Below, piece by piece: positions 1 to 5,137 of a stretch of DNA of 10,208 bases (its first letter is position 1; the number at the start of each line of letters is the position of its first letter). Location: contig JAAZIE010000362.1 of assembly GCA_012510305.1 (NCBI GenBank), forward strand, positions 1-10,208, read 5' to 3'. Below the pieces are notes generated by a model. It ran no database searches. It saw nothing but the letters and a program-made list of their open reading frames with translations, and was not told the origin of the DNA. The DNA is from Bacillota bacterium (lineage in GTDB: Bacteria > Bacillota > Dethiobacteria > DTU022). Position numbers and translations under genes: made by a program.

Positions 1-1
1 T

Positions 2-862
2 GCCCATTCTGGTGTCGGTAGAATCAGAGACGGTATTGCTAAACTTGATAGTGAAAGCAAGCCGAAATTTACTGTTGGTCCAGACGGTAACCCCGACACC
101 CTGTACTCTGCGCTAATTGCATTGCAAAGTGGTACTGGCGACTTGACCCAAGGCTTTGTTCAGGAGGGCGGTATAATCGAAGGATTGGGCAAGATCCGCG
201 GCGGCCTCAAGGACCAAGTAGTGCCCGGCTTGGGGCAGGCGAAGGGCGCCATCGACAAGAAGATGGTCCCCGGCCTGACCAAAATCCTGGGCGATGTGAA
301 CAACGATATGATCCCCGGTTTGAGAGCGATGAAGGGAGCCATGGATAAGCAGATGGTTCCCGGCCTCGATATGCTCGGTGCGGGCTTGAGAGGCGGTATC
401 GGCGAGGGGCTGCTCGCTGTTCGCGACGGGTTGAACGATGAGTTCAGCCCCGGCCTGGGCGAGATGCTCGACGGGTTCAACAAGACCGAAGCGGTCGAGG
501 GCGAGTCGGGTGTTCTCGAAGGGCTCAACAAGATCAGCGACGGGCTGGCCAACCCCGAGTTCACGCCCAACCCGGGCGGCGATCCGGGCGTCAGCGACGG
601 CCTGGGCCTGGTCATCGAAGGTATCCGCACCGATGTGCTCGGCGGTATCGGCGAGCTCAAGGGCGGTATCGTCGAGAAGATCATCCCCGGCCTCGACCAG
701 ATGAGCACCGGAATCAGCGGCGAGCTGCAGCCCGGCTTCACCAAGGTGAGCCTGCTGCTGCTGGTTATCTGGCTGGTTTCGCTGATCATCTTCCTCGTTG
801 TGGGCTTCTTTATCGGACGCGCCAGGGCCGGCGCTTCTGCGGGCCGCAGCGCTTCTGCGTAA
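2..862 (+). CDS. Repeat-rich membrane-anchored envelope protein (5' end missing)
   Basis: The frame is open from base 2 to the TAA at 860-862, so the gene begins before the window. From base 182 to 733 the product is a run of about eleven units with consensus GLxxxxxGxxxxxxP. Most are exactly 15 residues (45 bases), for example GLGQAKGAIDKKMVP and GLRAMKGAMDKQMVP; the seventh and eighth are expanded to about 23 and 26 residues. The last unit runs into one hydrophobic helix (LLLLVIWLVSLIIFLVVGFF) followed by a short basic, Ala/Gly/Ser-rich tail. This suggests a repeat region outside the cell and the tail in the cytoplasm. The Leu/Gly spacing recalls the LxxG-type repeats of YhgE/Pip and MMPL-like membrane proteins, but the 15-residue period and the prolines differ, so I do not assign a family. 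Function unknown; a stalk or scaffold is a guess. A terminator follows 30 bases after the stop. Confidence 0.75.
   Translation, partial: AHSGVGRIRDGIAKLDSESKPKFTVGPDGNPDTLYSALIALQSGTGDLTQGFVQEGGIIEGLGKIRGGLKDQVVPGLGQAKGAIDKKMVPGLTKILGDVNNDMIPGLRAMKGAMDKQMVPGLDMLGAGLRGGIGEGLLAVRDGLNDEFSPGLGEMLDGFNKTEAVEGESGVLEGLNKISDGLANPEFTPNPGGDPGVSDGLGLVIEGIRTDVLGGIGELKGGIVEKIIPGLDQMSTGISGELQPGFTKVSLLLLVIWLVSLIIFLVVGFFIGRARAGASAGRSASA
182..733 (+). repeat. Tandem 45-base / 15-residue coding repeats
   Basis: Eleven consecutive in-frame units each begin with Gly-Leu (once Gly-Ile) and mostly end with Pro. At DNA level the unit junctions are similar, for example near 262, 352 and 677 (aagatggtccccggcctg, cagatggttcccggcctc, aagatcatccccggcctc). 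The copies have diverged, so this is an old internal duplication and not a fresh tandem expansion. Units seven and eight carry insertions. Confidence 0.8.
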
Positions 863-892
863 AAAACCTCGCAAGACCAACTTCAAAGATAA

Positions 893-925
893 CGGGGCCG
901 CCTGAAAGGGCGGCCCCGATATTTT
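893..925 (+). terminator. Rho-independent terminator of the repeat-protein gene
   Basis: A perfect 10-bp stem, cggggccgcc (893-902) with ggcggccccg (909-918), has a 6-base loop and is followed by atatttt. It lies 30 bases after the stop of the upstream gene. Confidence 0.85.
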
Positions 926-958
926 AAAGAGGCCTTCTTTTACAAAGGAGGGTGCGCG

Positions 959-1030
959 TTAAATCCCCCCCGGCCCCCCTTTTCCAAAGGGGGGGGAGGG
1001 AGGAGGTACCTTTTCCAAAGGGGGGGGAGG
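959..1030. repeat. C/G hairpin repeat, one full and one partial copy
   Basis: The full copy (959-998) reads ttaaatccccccc, then gg, then cccccctttt-cc-aaagggggggg, which folds into a hairpin of nine or more base pairs. The right half, ccttttccaaagggggggg, is repeated directly at 1009-1028, apparently a partial duplication. The same element with loop agc occurs twice more at the right end of the window. No T-run makes it a convincing terminator. It looks like a dispersed intergenic palindrome. Confidence 0.75.
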
Positions 1031-1087
1031 AGATTTTGACACCCACCGTGGTGCAAGAAGTGGCGCGAGATTTACCATAGTAACCCC

Positions 1088-1110
1088 CAGGGTAAACGCG
1101 GGCGAGGCAT
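1088..1110. repeat. Remnant right end of a MITE-like element
   Basis: The 21 bases at 1088-1108 (cagggtaaacgcgggcgagg plus c) match the right end of copy A at 1251-1271 with one difference. They abut the left end of copy A, so the 20-bp perfect palindrome at 1100-1119 (gggcgaggcatgcctcgccc) looks like a head-to-tail junction of two units. Confidence 0.55.
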
Positions 1111-1271
1111 GCCTCGCCCCTACAATTTTGTACGATACCCCCGCGTTTAAATGGAGTCCCCCCTTTTACGGCCCCTGCCCCCGTCCCAAATGTAGGGGTC
1201 GGGCATGCCCGACCCAAACCCGGCTGCACCGGAGGCGTACATGTAACTTGCAGGGTAAACACGGGCGAGGC
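1111..1271. mobile_element. MITE-like element, copy A (161 bp)
   Basis: This block is bounded by 9-bp inverted ends, gcctcgccc (1111-1119) and gggcgaggc (1263-1271). It contains a perfect 20-bp palindrome, gggtcgggcatgcccgaccc (1196-1215). A second copy with the same ends and internal palindrome occurs at 9844-10005 and agrees over roughly 85-88% of positions by eye. It has no credible coding capacity: the short open frames across it also appear in the other copy and are non-coding by-products. Small size, inverted ends and dispersed intergenic placement suggest a MITE or REP-like element moved by a transposase encoded elsewhere. No target-site duplication could be recognised. Confidence 0.65.
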
Positions 1272-1420
1272 GAAGCGGCGCAAAATCCCGGTAAAGGTAT
1301 AGGCTGCCAGATTGCGGTAAAAGATAGAGCATAAATCACGGCAAAGGGAAAAGGGATCAAACCGGCGGATGTCGAAATAATCTAGCACTGCAATAAGACT
1401 GGTAAAGGCGGGTTAATGGC

Positions 1421-2278
1421 ATGCCAAAAGGTAAACTAACGAGAATTCGCTTGATCATGCGCATCGCGGTGCTCCTGCTGTGCGCCGCCGTGGTGACGGG
1501 GGTCTCGATTTATCTGTTCAAGCCCGATCTCTTTGCCCGGGCCGGGCAGGAGGCGGAGGAGACGGAAGAGCAGCCTCCGCCGGACGGGATCATCAAGCCC
1601 GATCTCGAGCCGCCGAAGCCGGAACCGAAGCCCCAGCTTGACGCGCCCGCTCCCGAGGAGGCGCCGGTGATCCCGGAGGAGGCGCCGCCGAAAAAACAGG
1701 CGGAGCCGGGAAAGGGGCTGATTAAGGTCGACGGCAACAACCTTTTTGCCCTGGTGACCAAGCAGACCACCCTGGGCCGCTACGCACCGGGGGATCTGCA
1801 GACGATCCCCGCCGGGTTCGTCCACCCCAGCCGGCGCGGCAGCAAACATTATCTGCGCCGCGAGCCCCTGGGGCACCTCAGGGATATGTGGGCGGCAGCG
1901 GATAAAGCGGGCGTGCAGCTCACGGTGACCTCGGCCTACCGCAGCTACGACACGCAGGTGAGCACTTTCAACTACTGGGTTGAACTGCGCGGTGAAGCGA
2001 AAGCGGTTACCTTCAGCGCCCGCCCGGGGCAGTCGGAGCACCAGCTGGGGACAACCATCGATTTCAACATCGACACGAACGCCGGCAAGAAACAGCATGA
2101 CTGGCTGGCCAAAAATGCGCACAACTTCGGGTTTGCCATGAGCTACCCCAAGGGTGCCGAGAATATTACCGGGTACATCTACGAGCCCTGGCACTACCGC
2201 TATATCGGGGTGGCGGCGGCGAAAGAGTGGAAGGCTGCGGGCAAGCCGCTCTGCGTATTTTTAAAGACAAAACAGTAG
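1421..2278 (+). CDS. VanY-type D-alanyl-D-alanine carboxypeptidase, membrane-anchored
   Basis: This is a zinc peptidase of the VanY (M15B) family, which removes the terminal D-Ala from peptidoglycan stem peptides outside the membrane. The 285-residue product has a basic N-terminus and one membrane helix (about residues 11-33). A Pro/Glu-rich linker follows (about 45-95), then the catalytic domain (about 105-280). Visible active-site features are the SAYRS segment with Arg174, the SxHxxGxxxD motif (SEHQLGTTID) with zinc ligands His207 and Asp214, and EPWHYRY with Glu255 and zinc ligand His258. All key residues are present. The ATG at 1421 is preceded by aaaggcggg (1404-1412) at good spacing; Met13 has no comparable site. 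The gene converges on the cwlD-like gene with a 31-base gap and no obvious terminator between. YodJ/LdcB-like L,D- or D,D-specificity cannot be told apart from sequence alone. Confidence 0.9.
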   Translation: MPKGKLTRIRLIMRIAVLLLCAAVVTGVSIYLFKPDLFARAGQEAEETEEQPPPDGIIKPDLEPPKPEPKPQLDAPAPEEAPVIPEEAPPKKQAEPGKGLIKVDGNNLFALVTKQTTLGRYAPGDLQTIPAGFVHPSRRGSKHYLRREPLGHLRDMWAAADKAGVQLTVTSAYRSYDTQVSTFNYWVELRGEAKAVTFSARPGQSEHQLGTTIDFNIDTNAGKKQHDWLAKNAHNFGFAMSYPKGAENITGYIYEPWHYRYIGVAAAKEWKAAGKPLCVFLKTKQ

Positions 2279-2309
2279 GCGAAAGATTTTCTTTTACGGG
2301 GAGCGCTGT

Positions 2310-3068
2310 TCAGGGATCCTCTTCGCCGCAGGCGTACTCCGCCAGGCCCAGGTAGATTGCCCGGGCAATTTTTTTTCTGAAGGGCTTTCCCTGCAGCAGG
2401 GCGCGATCGTCGGGGTTGGTGATAAAGGCGATCTCCAGCAGGATCCCGGGCATCTCGGTTTCGTTGAGGATGAAAAAAGCGCTGCTCTCCTGCGGAGCCT
2501 GGTGCACCAGCTGGCCGGCTTTGGCATCGGCGCTGAAGAGCGGGTTCAGCGCGTCGTGGACGGTCCCGGCCAGGCGCTTGCTTTCCGGTTTGCCGGGAGC
2601 GTAGAAAGCGATGGGCCCCCTCACCGAGGGATCGTGGATCGAGTTGATATGCAGGCTGATGAAGAGGTGGGCCTGCGAGGTGTTGATCAGCTTGACCCGC
2701 CCCCGGATGTCGCGGCGGTGGCGGGCCATGCCCTCGTCGGGGCAGTGCTTGCTCAGCTCCTCGTCTTTTTCGCGGGTGATCATCACCCGGGCGCCGCCCT
2801 GCTCCAGCAGGCGGCGCAGCTGCAGCCCAATCTCCAGCACGATCTCTTTTTCCAGCAGGAGCGACTCGTGGTGAGCCCCCGAATCGATGCCCCCGTGGCC
2901 GGGGTCGAGGGCTATCGTCATCCCCTGCAGCGGTTTACCGTAGTAGAGCGAAACCATGGCCGCGGAGGGGGAGAGGGCCAGGGCGGCCAGCAGCAGCGCC
3001 AGCGCCGCCAGGGCCGGCCAGGTCAAGGGAGGAACCGTCATTACTCTTATCTTGCGCAGAAAGGCCAT
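2310..3068 (-). CDS. cwlD: CwlD-type N-acetylmuramoyl-L-alanine amidase
   Basis: This Amidase_3 family zinc enzyme cleaves the bond between N-acetylmuramic acid and L-alanine. In spore formers CwlD acts in making muramic-delta-lactam in the spore cortex. The 252-residue product has an N-terminal signal anchor (about residues 13-37) and then the amidase domain. Motifs are DPGHGG (zinc ligand His58), LLLEKE (Glu73), SLHIN (His140) and the catalytic Glu212 in LLEIAFITN. The RHRRDIRGRVKLIN segment (117-129) just before the third ligand resembles the RKRxDLxxRVxxIN segment of CwlD and favours CwlD over generic CwlC/LytC-type amidases. There are no SPOR or cell-wall-binding repeats. The ATG at 3068 is preceded by aaaggag six bases upstream. 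It is transcribed alone. If the CwlD call holds, it implies an endospore former. Confidence 0.87.
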   Translation of the reverse strand: MAFLRKIRVMTVPPLTWPALAALALLLAALALSPSAAMVSLYYGKPLQGMTIALDPGHGGIDSGAHHESLLLEKEIVLEIGLQLRRLLEQGGARVMITREKDEELSKHCPDEGMARHRRDIRGRVKLINTSQAHLFISLHINSIHDPSVRGPIAFYAPGKPESKRLAGTVHDALNPLFSADAKAGQLVHQAPQESSAFFILNETEMPGILLEIAFITNPDDRALLQGKPFRKKIARAIYLGLAEYACGEEDP

Positions 3069-3167
3069 CTCCAGCTCCTTTTTCAGGCCCGGTTTTGGCG
3101 GTGCAGGGGCAAAGTGTACCCCGTTACCGGCGGGATACGCCGCCGGGCCGGCCGGTGGACCTCTTTA

Positions 3168-3197
3168 ATCTATATGCGCCCCGGCGGCGCGATATTT
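3168..3197 (-). promoter_or_regulatory. Possible sporulation (sigma-E-like) promoter for cwlD
   Basis: Read on the minus strand, aaatatc (3197-3191) and catatagat (3176-3168) are 14 bases apart. This loosely resembles the -35 and -10 elements of mother-cell sigma-E promoters (consensus about CATATT and CATACAnT). The match is imperfect and the region upstream of cwlD is otherwise very GC-rich, so this is only suggestive. Confidence 0.25.
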
Positions 3198-3247
3198 AAA
3201 CAGCGGCCGCCCTGGGCCCGGGAATTTGGCCCGGGGTAATAAAGGGA

Positions 3248-3276
3248 TTGCCGGCGATAAACCGAATAGTTAACTG
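3248..3276 (+). promoter_or_regulatory. Possible promoter of the HesB-like selenoprotein gene
   Basis: TTGCCG (3248-3253), a 17-base spacer and TAACTG (3271-3276) lie about 30 bases before the start codon. The -10 match is weak, but this is the most AT-rich stretch in the gap between the divergent cwlD and hesB-like genes. Confidence 0.25.
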
Positions 3277-3304
3277 ATAACATCTATGAGCAGGGGGCGG
3301 AATC

Positions 3305-3610
3305 ATGATCACAGTGACTGAAAAAGCAGCGGACCGGTTAAAAGAGCTGATCAGCAGCGAAAACAAGGGAGAACTTGCCGTGCGCCTTTACCTGAAAGGC
3401 GTGGGGTGAGGCGGGCCCCGCCTGGGGCTGACTCTGGAAGAGTCAATCGAAACGGGAAACGATGAGGTGTTCGAGGCGGCCGGGCTCAAGTTTGTCTACG
3501 AAAAGGGCATCGCCATCTACGTGGAAAGAAAAGTGATCGATTACCACACCGGTTTCCTGCGCAAGGGGTTCTCGATCAAGGCGGCGGGTTCGAGATCCCG
3601 GGGCTGCTAG
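3305..3610 (+). CDS. HesB/IscA-like selenoprotein (in-frame TGA read as Sec)
   Basis: Translation from the ATG at 3305 to the TAG at 3608-3610 gives 101 codons with one in-frame TGA at 3407-3409 (codon 35). The ATG has agggggcgg (3292-3300) upstream at good spacing. Both sides of the TGA match the HesB-like family: MITVTEKAADRLKEL at the start, then VRLYLKGVG-U-GGPRLGLTLEES, NDEVFEAAGLKFVYEKG, and a C-terminal GF-I segment. The TGA falls where HesB/IscA proteins carry the conserved Cys of the G-C-G/S-G motif. A HesB-like selenoprotein family (TIGR01911, as I recall) is known with Sec there. A SECIS-like hairpin follows at 3429-3445. Likely role: Fe-S cluster assembly or carriage, or a redox role. 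The C-terminus has one Cys (101) where IscA proteins usually have a Cys pair. The alternative, a nonsense-mutated pseudogene, is less likely given the exact position and intact frame. Confidence 0.85.
3429..3445 (+). promoter_or_regulatory. Bacterial SECIS-like hairpin
   Basis: tgactct (3429-3435) pairs perfectly with agagtca (3439-3445) around a gga loop; opening the last pair gives a UGGAA loop. The loop guanines lie about 27 bases after the TGA. As I recall bacterial SECIS rules, the apical loop should have a G in its first two positions about 16-37 bases after the UGA, and this fits. It lies inside the coding sequence, as bacterial SECIS elements do. A GC-rich hairpin nearer the TGA (gcccc 3415-3419 with ggggc 3424-3428) is a less suitable alternative or a lower stem. 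Confidence 0.65.
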
Positions 3611-3616
3611 CCCCGG
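3598..3616 (+). other. Hairpin over the stop codon of the selenoprotein gene
   Basis: ccggggc (3598-3604) pairs with gccccgg (3610-3616) around tgcta, which includes most of the TAG stop. No T-run follows, so it is not itself a classical terminator. It may stabilise the mRNA 3' end together with the next hairpin. Confidence 0.4.
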
Positions 3617-3634
3617 CAGGCTGAAAATACTGCG

Positions 3635-3664
3635 CCCCCCCTTACATGGGGGGGTCTAATTTTT
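3635..3664 (+). terminator. Terminator of the selenoprotein gene, overlapping the lysC 3' end
   Basis: ccccccc (3635-3641) and ggggggg (3648-3654) form a perfect 7-bp stem around ttacat, followed by tctaattttt. It terminates rightward transcription 25 bases after the stop. The loop holds the stop codon of the convergent lysC, so the hairpin encodes the last lysC residues on the other strand. Confidence 0.65.
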
Positions 3665-4166
3665 GCTGCTTGATCGCGTTGAGGTTGTTGTTTATCTCGA
3701 GGTCGAAAGCGTCGTGCAGCACCCGCACGGCCAGCTCGCCGTACTTGGCCTCGATGATGCAGGAGAGGCGGATGTCGGAGGTGCTGATCATCTGGATGTT
3801 GATCCCCTCGTCGGCCAGAACCTGGAACATGCGCGCGGCCACGCCCGGGCGATTTTTTATCCCCAGGCCCACCGCCGACACCTTGACGATGCCGTCGTCG
3901 GTGGAAAGGGCCCGGGCGCCGATCTTGGGGATGACCTCGTTGACCAGGGCCGTGGTCGTGGACAGCTCGGCCTTGGGCACGGTGAAGGTAAAGTCGGTGT
4001 ACCCGTCGATGCTCGCGTTTTGAATAATCATATCTACATTGATCCCCGCCTCCGCCAGCGGCGATAGAATCTGGTAAGCTATCCCGGGGCGGTCGGGAAC
4101 CCGGATCACCGACATTTTGGCCTCGTTGTGGCTGATGATAATTCCGCTGATCACTGCGCTTTCCAT
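3642..4166 (-). CDS. Probable separate beta (regulatory) subunit of aspartate kinase
   Basis: The in-frame ATG for Met248 of LysC (4166-4164) is preceded on the minus strand by ggaggagg (4185-4178), a strong ribosome binding site 11 bases away. Translation from it gives 174 residues starting MESAVISG and containing just the two ACT domains. The Bacillus subtilis and Corynebacterium glutamicum lysC genes are known to make an alpha2-beta2 enzyme from an in-frame internal start at the equivalent place (MEEAVLTG in C. glutamicum). The strong Shine-Dalgarno inside the coding sequence supports the same here. The spacing is slightly long, and the site also encodes the Glu-rich LEEDK segment, so chance is possible. 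Confidence 0.55.
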   Translation of the reverse strand: MESAVISGIIISHNEAKMSVIRVPDRPGIAYQILSPLAEAGINVDMIIQNASIDGYTDFTFTVPKAELSTTTALVNEVIPKIGARALSTDDGIVKVSAVGLGIKNRPGVAARMFQVLADEGINIQMISTSDIRLSCIIEAKYGELAVRVLHDAFDLEINNNLNAIKQQKLDPPM

Positions 4167-4907
4167 ATCTCTTTTATCCTCCTCCAGGATCCAGGTGCAC
4201 TTGTCGCTGCCGAAAGAAGATTTTATCAGCAGGGGAACCTTGAACTTGCGGGCCAGCTCCACGGAGCGGATCTGCAGTATCTTTGCGCCCATGTCGGCCA
4301 TCTCCAGCATCTCCCCGTAGCTGATCCGGCGCAGGTGGCGCGCCTGCGGGCAGATCGCCGGGTCGGCCGTGTAAACGCCGTCGACATCGCTGTGAATCTC
4401 GCAGCAGTGGGCCTGCAGCGCCGCGGCCAGGGCCACCGCCGAGGTGTCGGAGCCGCCGCGGCCCAGGGTGGTGATATCGCCGCCGGGGCTGACGCCCTGA
4501 AAGCCGGCCACCACCGGGACGATCTCCTGCTCCAGGGTTTTCTTGAGCTCGGCGGTGGAAAGCTTGATGATGTGCGCCCGCGTGTGCTGCCCGTCGGTTA
4601 AAAGCGGCAGCTGCAACCCCAGGTAGGAGCGGGCGGGGATATCGATATTTTGCAGGGCGATGGCCAGGAGGGCGGCGCTGGCCTGCTCCCCGGTGGCGAG
4701 AAGGGCGTCCAGCTCACGTTCCGGCTGCGCCGGGGTGATCTCGCCGGCCAGGTCCAGGAGGCGGTCGGTCTCACCGCCCATGGCCGAAACCACGACCGCG
4801 ACGCGGTGGCCCTTTTGCCTGGCCTGGGCGACGATTTTGGCCACGCTGCGGATATGCTCCGCCGAAGCGAGCGAGCTGCCCCCGAATTTTTGGACGATCA
4901 GCGCCAT
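3642..4907 (-). CDS. lysC: Aspartate kinase (monofunctional, ACT-domain regulated)
   Basis: This enzyme phosphorylates L-aspartate to 4-phospho-L-aspartate, the first step to lysine/diaminopimelate, threonine and methionine. The 421-residue protein has an amino-acid-kinase domain (about residues 1-240) with KFGGSS (7-12), TLGRGGSDTSA (147-157) and SDVDGVYTADP (173-183). Two ACT domains follow, at about 265-335 (VIRVPDRPGIAYQI) and 342-410 (VSAVGLGIKNRPGVAARM). Length and plan fit the single-function LysC class inhibited by lysine and/or threonine. The frame is open 32 codons further upstream, but MALIVQKFGGSS at 4907 is the family start and has aaggag ten bases ahead. A probable internal start at 4166 would give a separate regulatory subunit. 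No lysine riboswitch is apparent; the leader is short. Confidence 0.95.
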   Translation of the reverse strand: MALIVQKFGGSSLASAEHIRSVAKIVAQARQKGHRVAVVVSAMGGETDRLLDLAGEITPAQPERELDALLATGEQASAALLAIALQNIDIPARSYLGLQLPLLTDGQHTRAHIIKLSTAELKKTLEQEIVPVVAGFQGVSPGGDITTLGRGGSDTSAVALAAALQAHCCEIHSDVDGVYTADPAICPQARHLRRISYGEMLEMADMGAKILQIRSVELARKFKVPLLIKSSFGSDKCTWILEEDKRDMESAVISGIIISHNEAKMSVIRVPDRPGIAYQILSPLAEAGINVDMIIQNASIDGYTDFTFTVPKAELSTTTALVNEVIPKIGARALSTDDGIVKVSAVGLGIKNRPGVAARMFQVLADEGINIQMISTSDIRLSCIIEAKYGELAVRVLHDAFDLEINNNLNAIKQQKLDPPM

Positions 4908-4974
4908 CCGGATCAGGCTCCTTTTTAAGAAAAATCTTTGAATAGCTGCCCTGCTTTTTTTGCTTAACGGCTTT

Positions 4975-5003
4975 ATTCTCTCATATGCGCGGCTGTGTGG
5001 CAA
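4975..5003 (-). promoter_or_regulatory. Possible lysC promoter
   Basis: On the minus strand, TTGCCA (5003-4998), a 17-base spacer and GAGAAT (4980-4975) form a moderate sigma-A-like promoter. It would give a leader of roughly 60 bases before the lysC start, too short for a lysine riboswitch. Confidence 0.4.
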
Positions 5004-5074
5004 GGGTGTTTTGACCCCCGGGGTTCACCGGTTTGCGGGGCGGCCCGCCGGGCCCGGGCTTCCCCACCGGGAGC

Positions 5075-5100
5075 AAAAAAAAACCCTCCCCGGGGGAGGG
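5075..5100 (-). terminator. Terminator of the dehydratase operon
   Basis: Read on the minus strand, ccctcc-cccgg-ggaggg (5100-5084) forms a compact GC hairpin followed at once by nine T (5083-5075). It lies 38 bases after the stop of the second dehydratase gene and separates that operon from lysC. Confidence 0.85.
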
Positions 5101-5137
5101 GGAGGGCGATGCAGGGTTACAGATAAGGGTCCGCCGG

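Noticed and set aside
113..886. Long open frame on the minus strand opposite the repeat protein (257 codons).
   Set aside because: It mirrors the 45-base repeats of the forward gene, and the forward frame has the coherent repeat and membrane helix. The reverse frame also runs through the terminator.
959..1151. CRISPR-like array made of the repeats.
   Set aside because: Repeats are few, unevenly spaced and of different kinds; no spacers of regular length and no cas genes.
1128..1388. Several short open frames over the region between 1128 and 1388 on both strands.
   Set aside because: They cross the MITE-like element. Similar peptides appear from copy B, so they reflect repeated DNA and not genes.
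3213..3237. Repeated ggcccggg motifs, also near 5050 and 8748.
   Set aside because: Short self-complementary GC words are expected by chance in DNA this GC-rich. No spacing or context points to a site.
4908..5074. Possible lysine riboswitch before lysC.
   Set aside because: The likely promoter leaves only about 60 bases of leader, and no lysine-riboswitch structure or attenuator could be seen.
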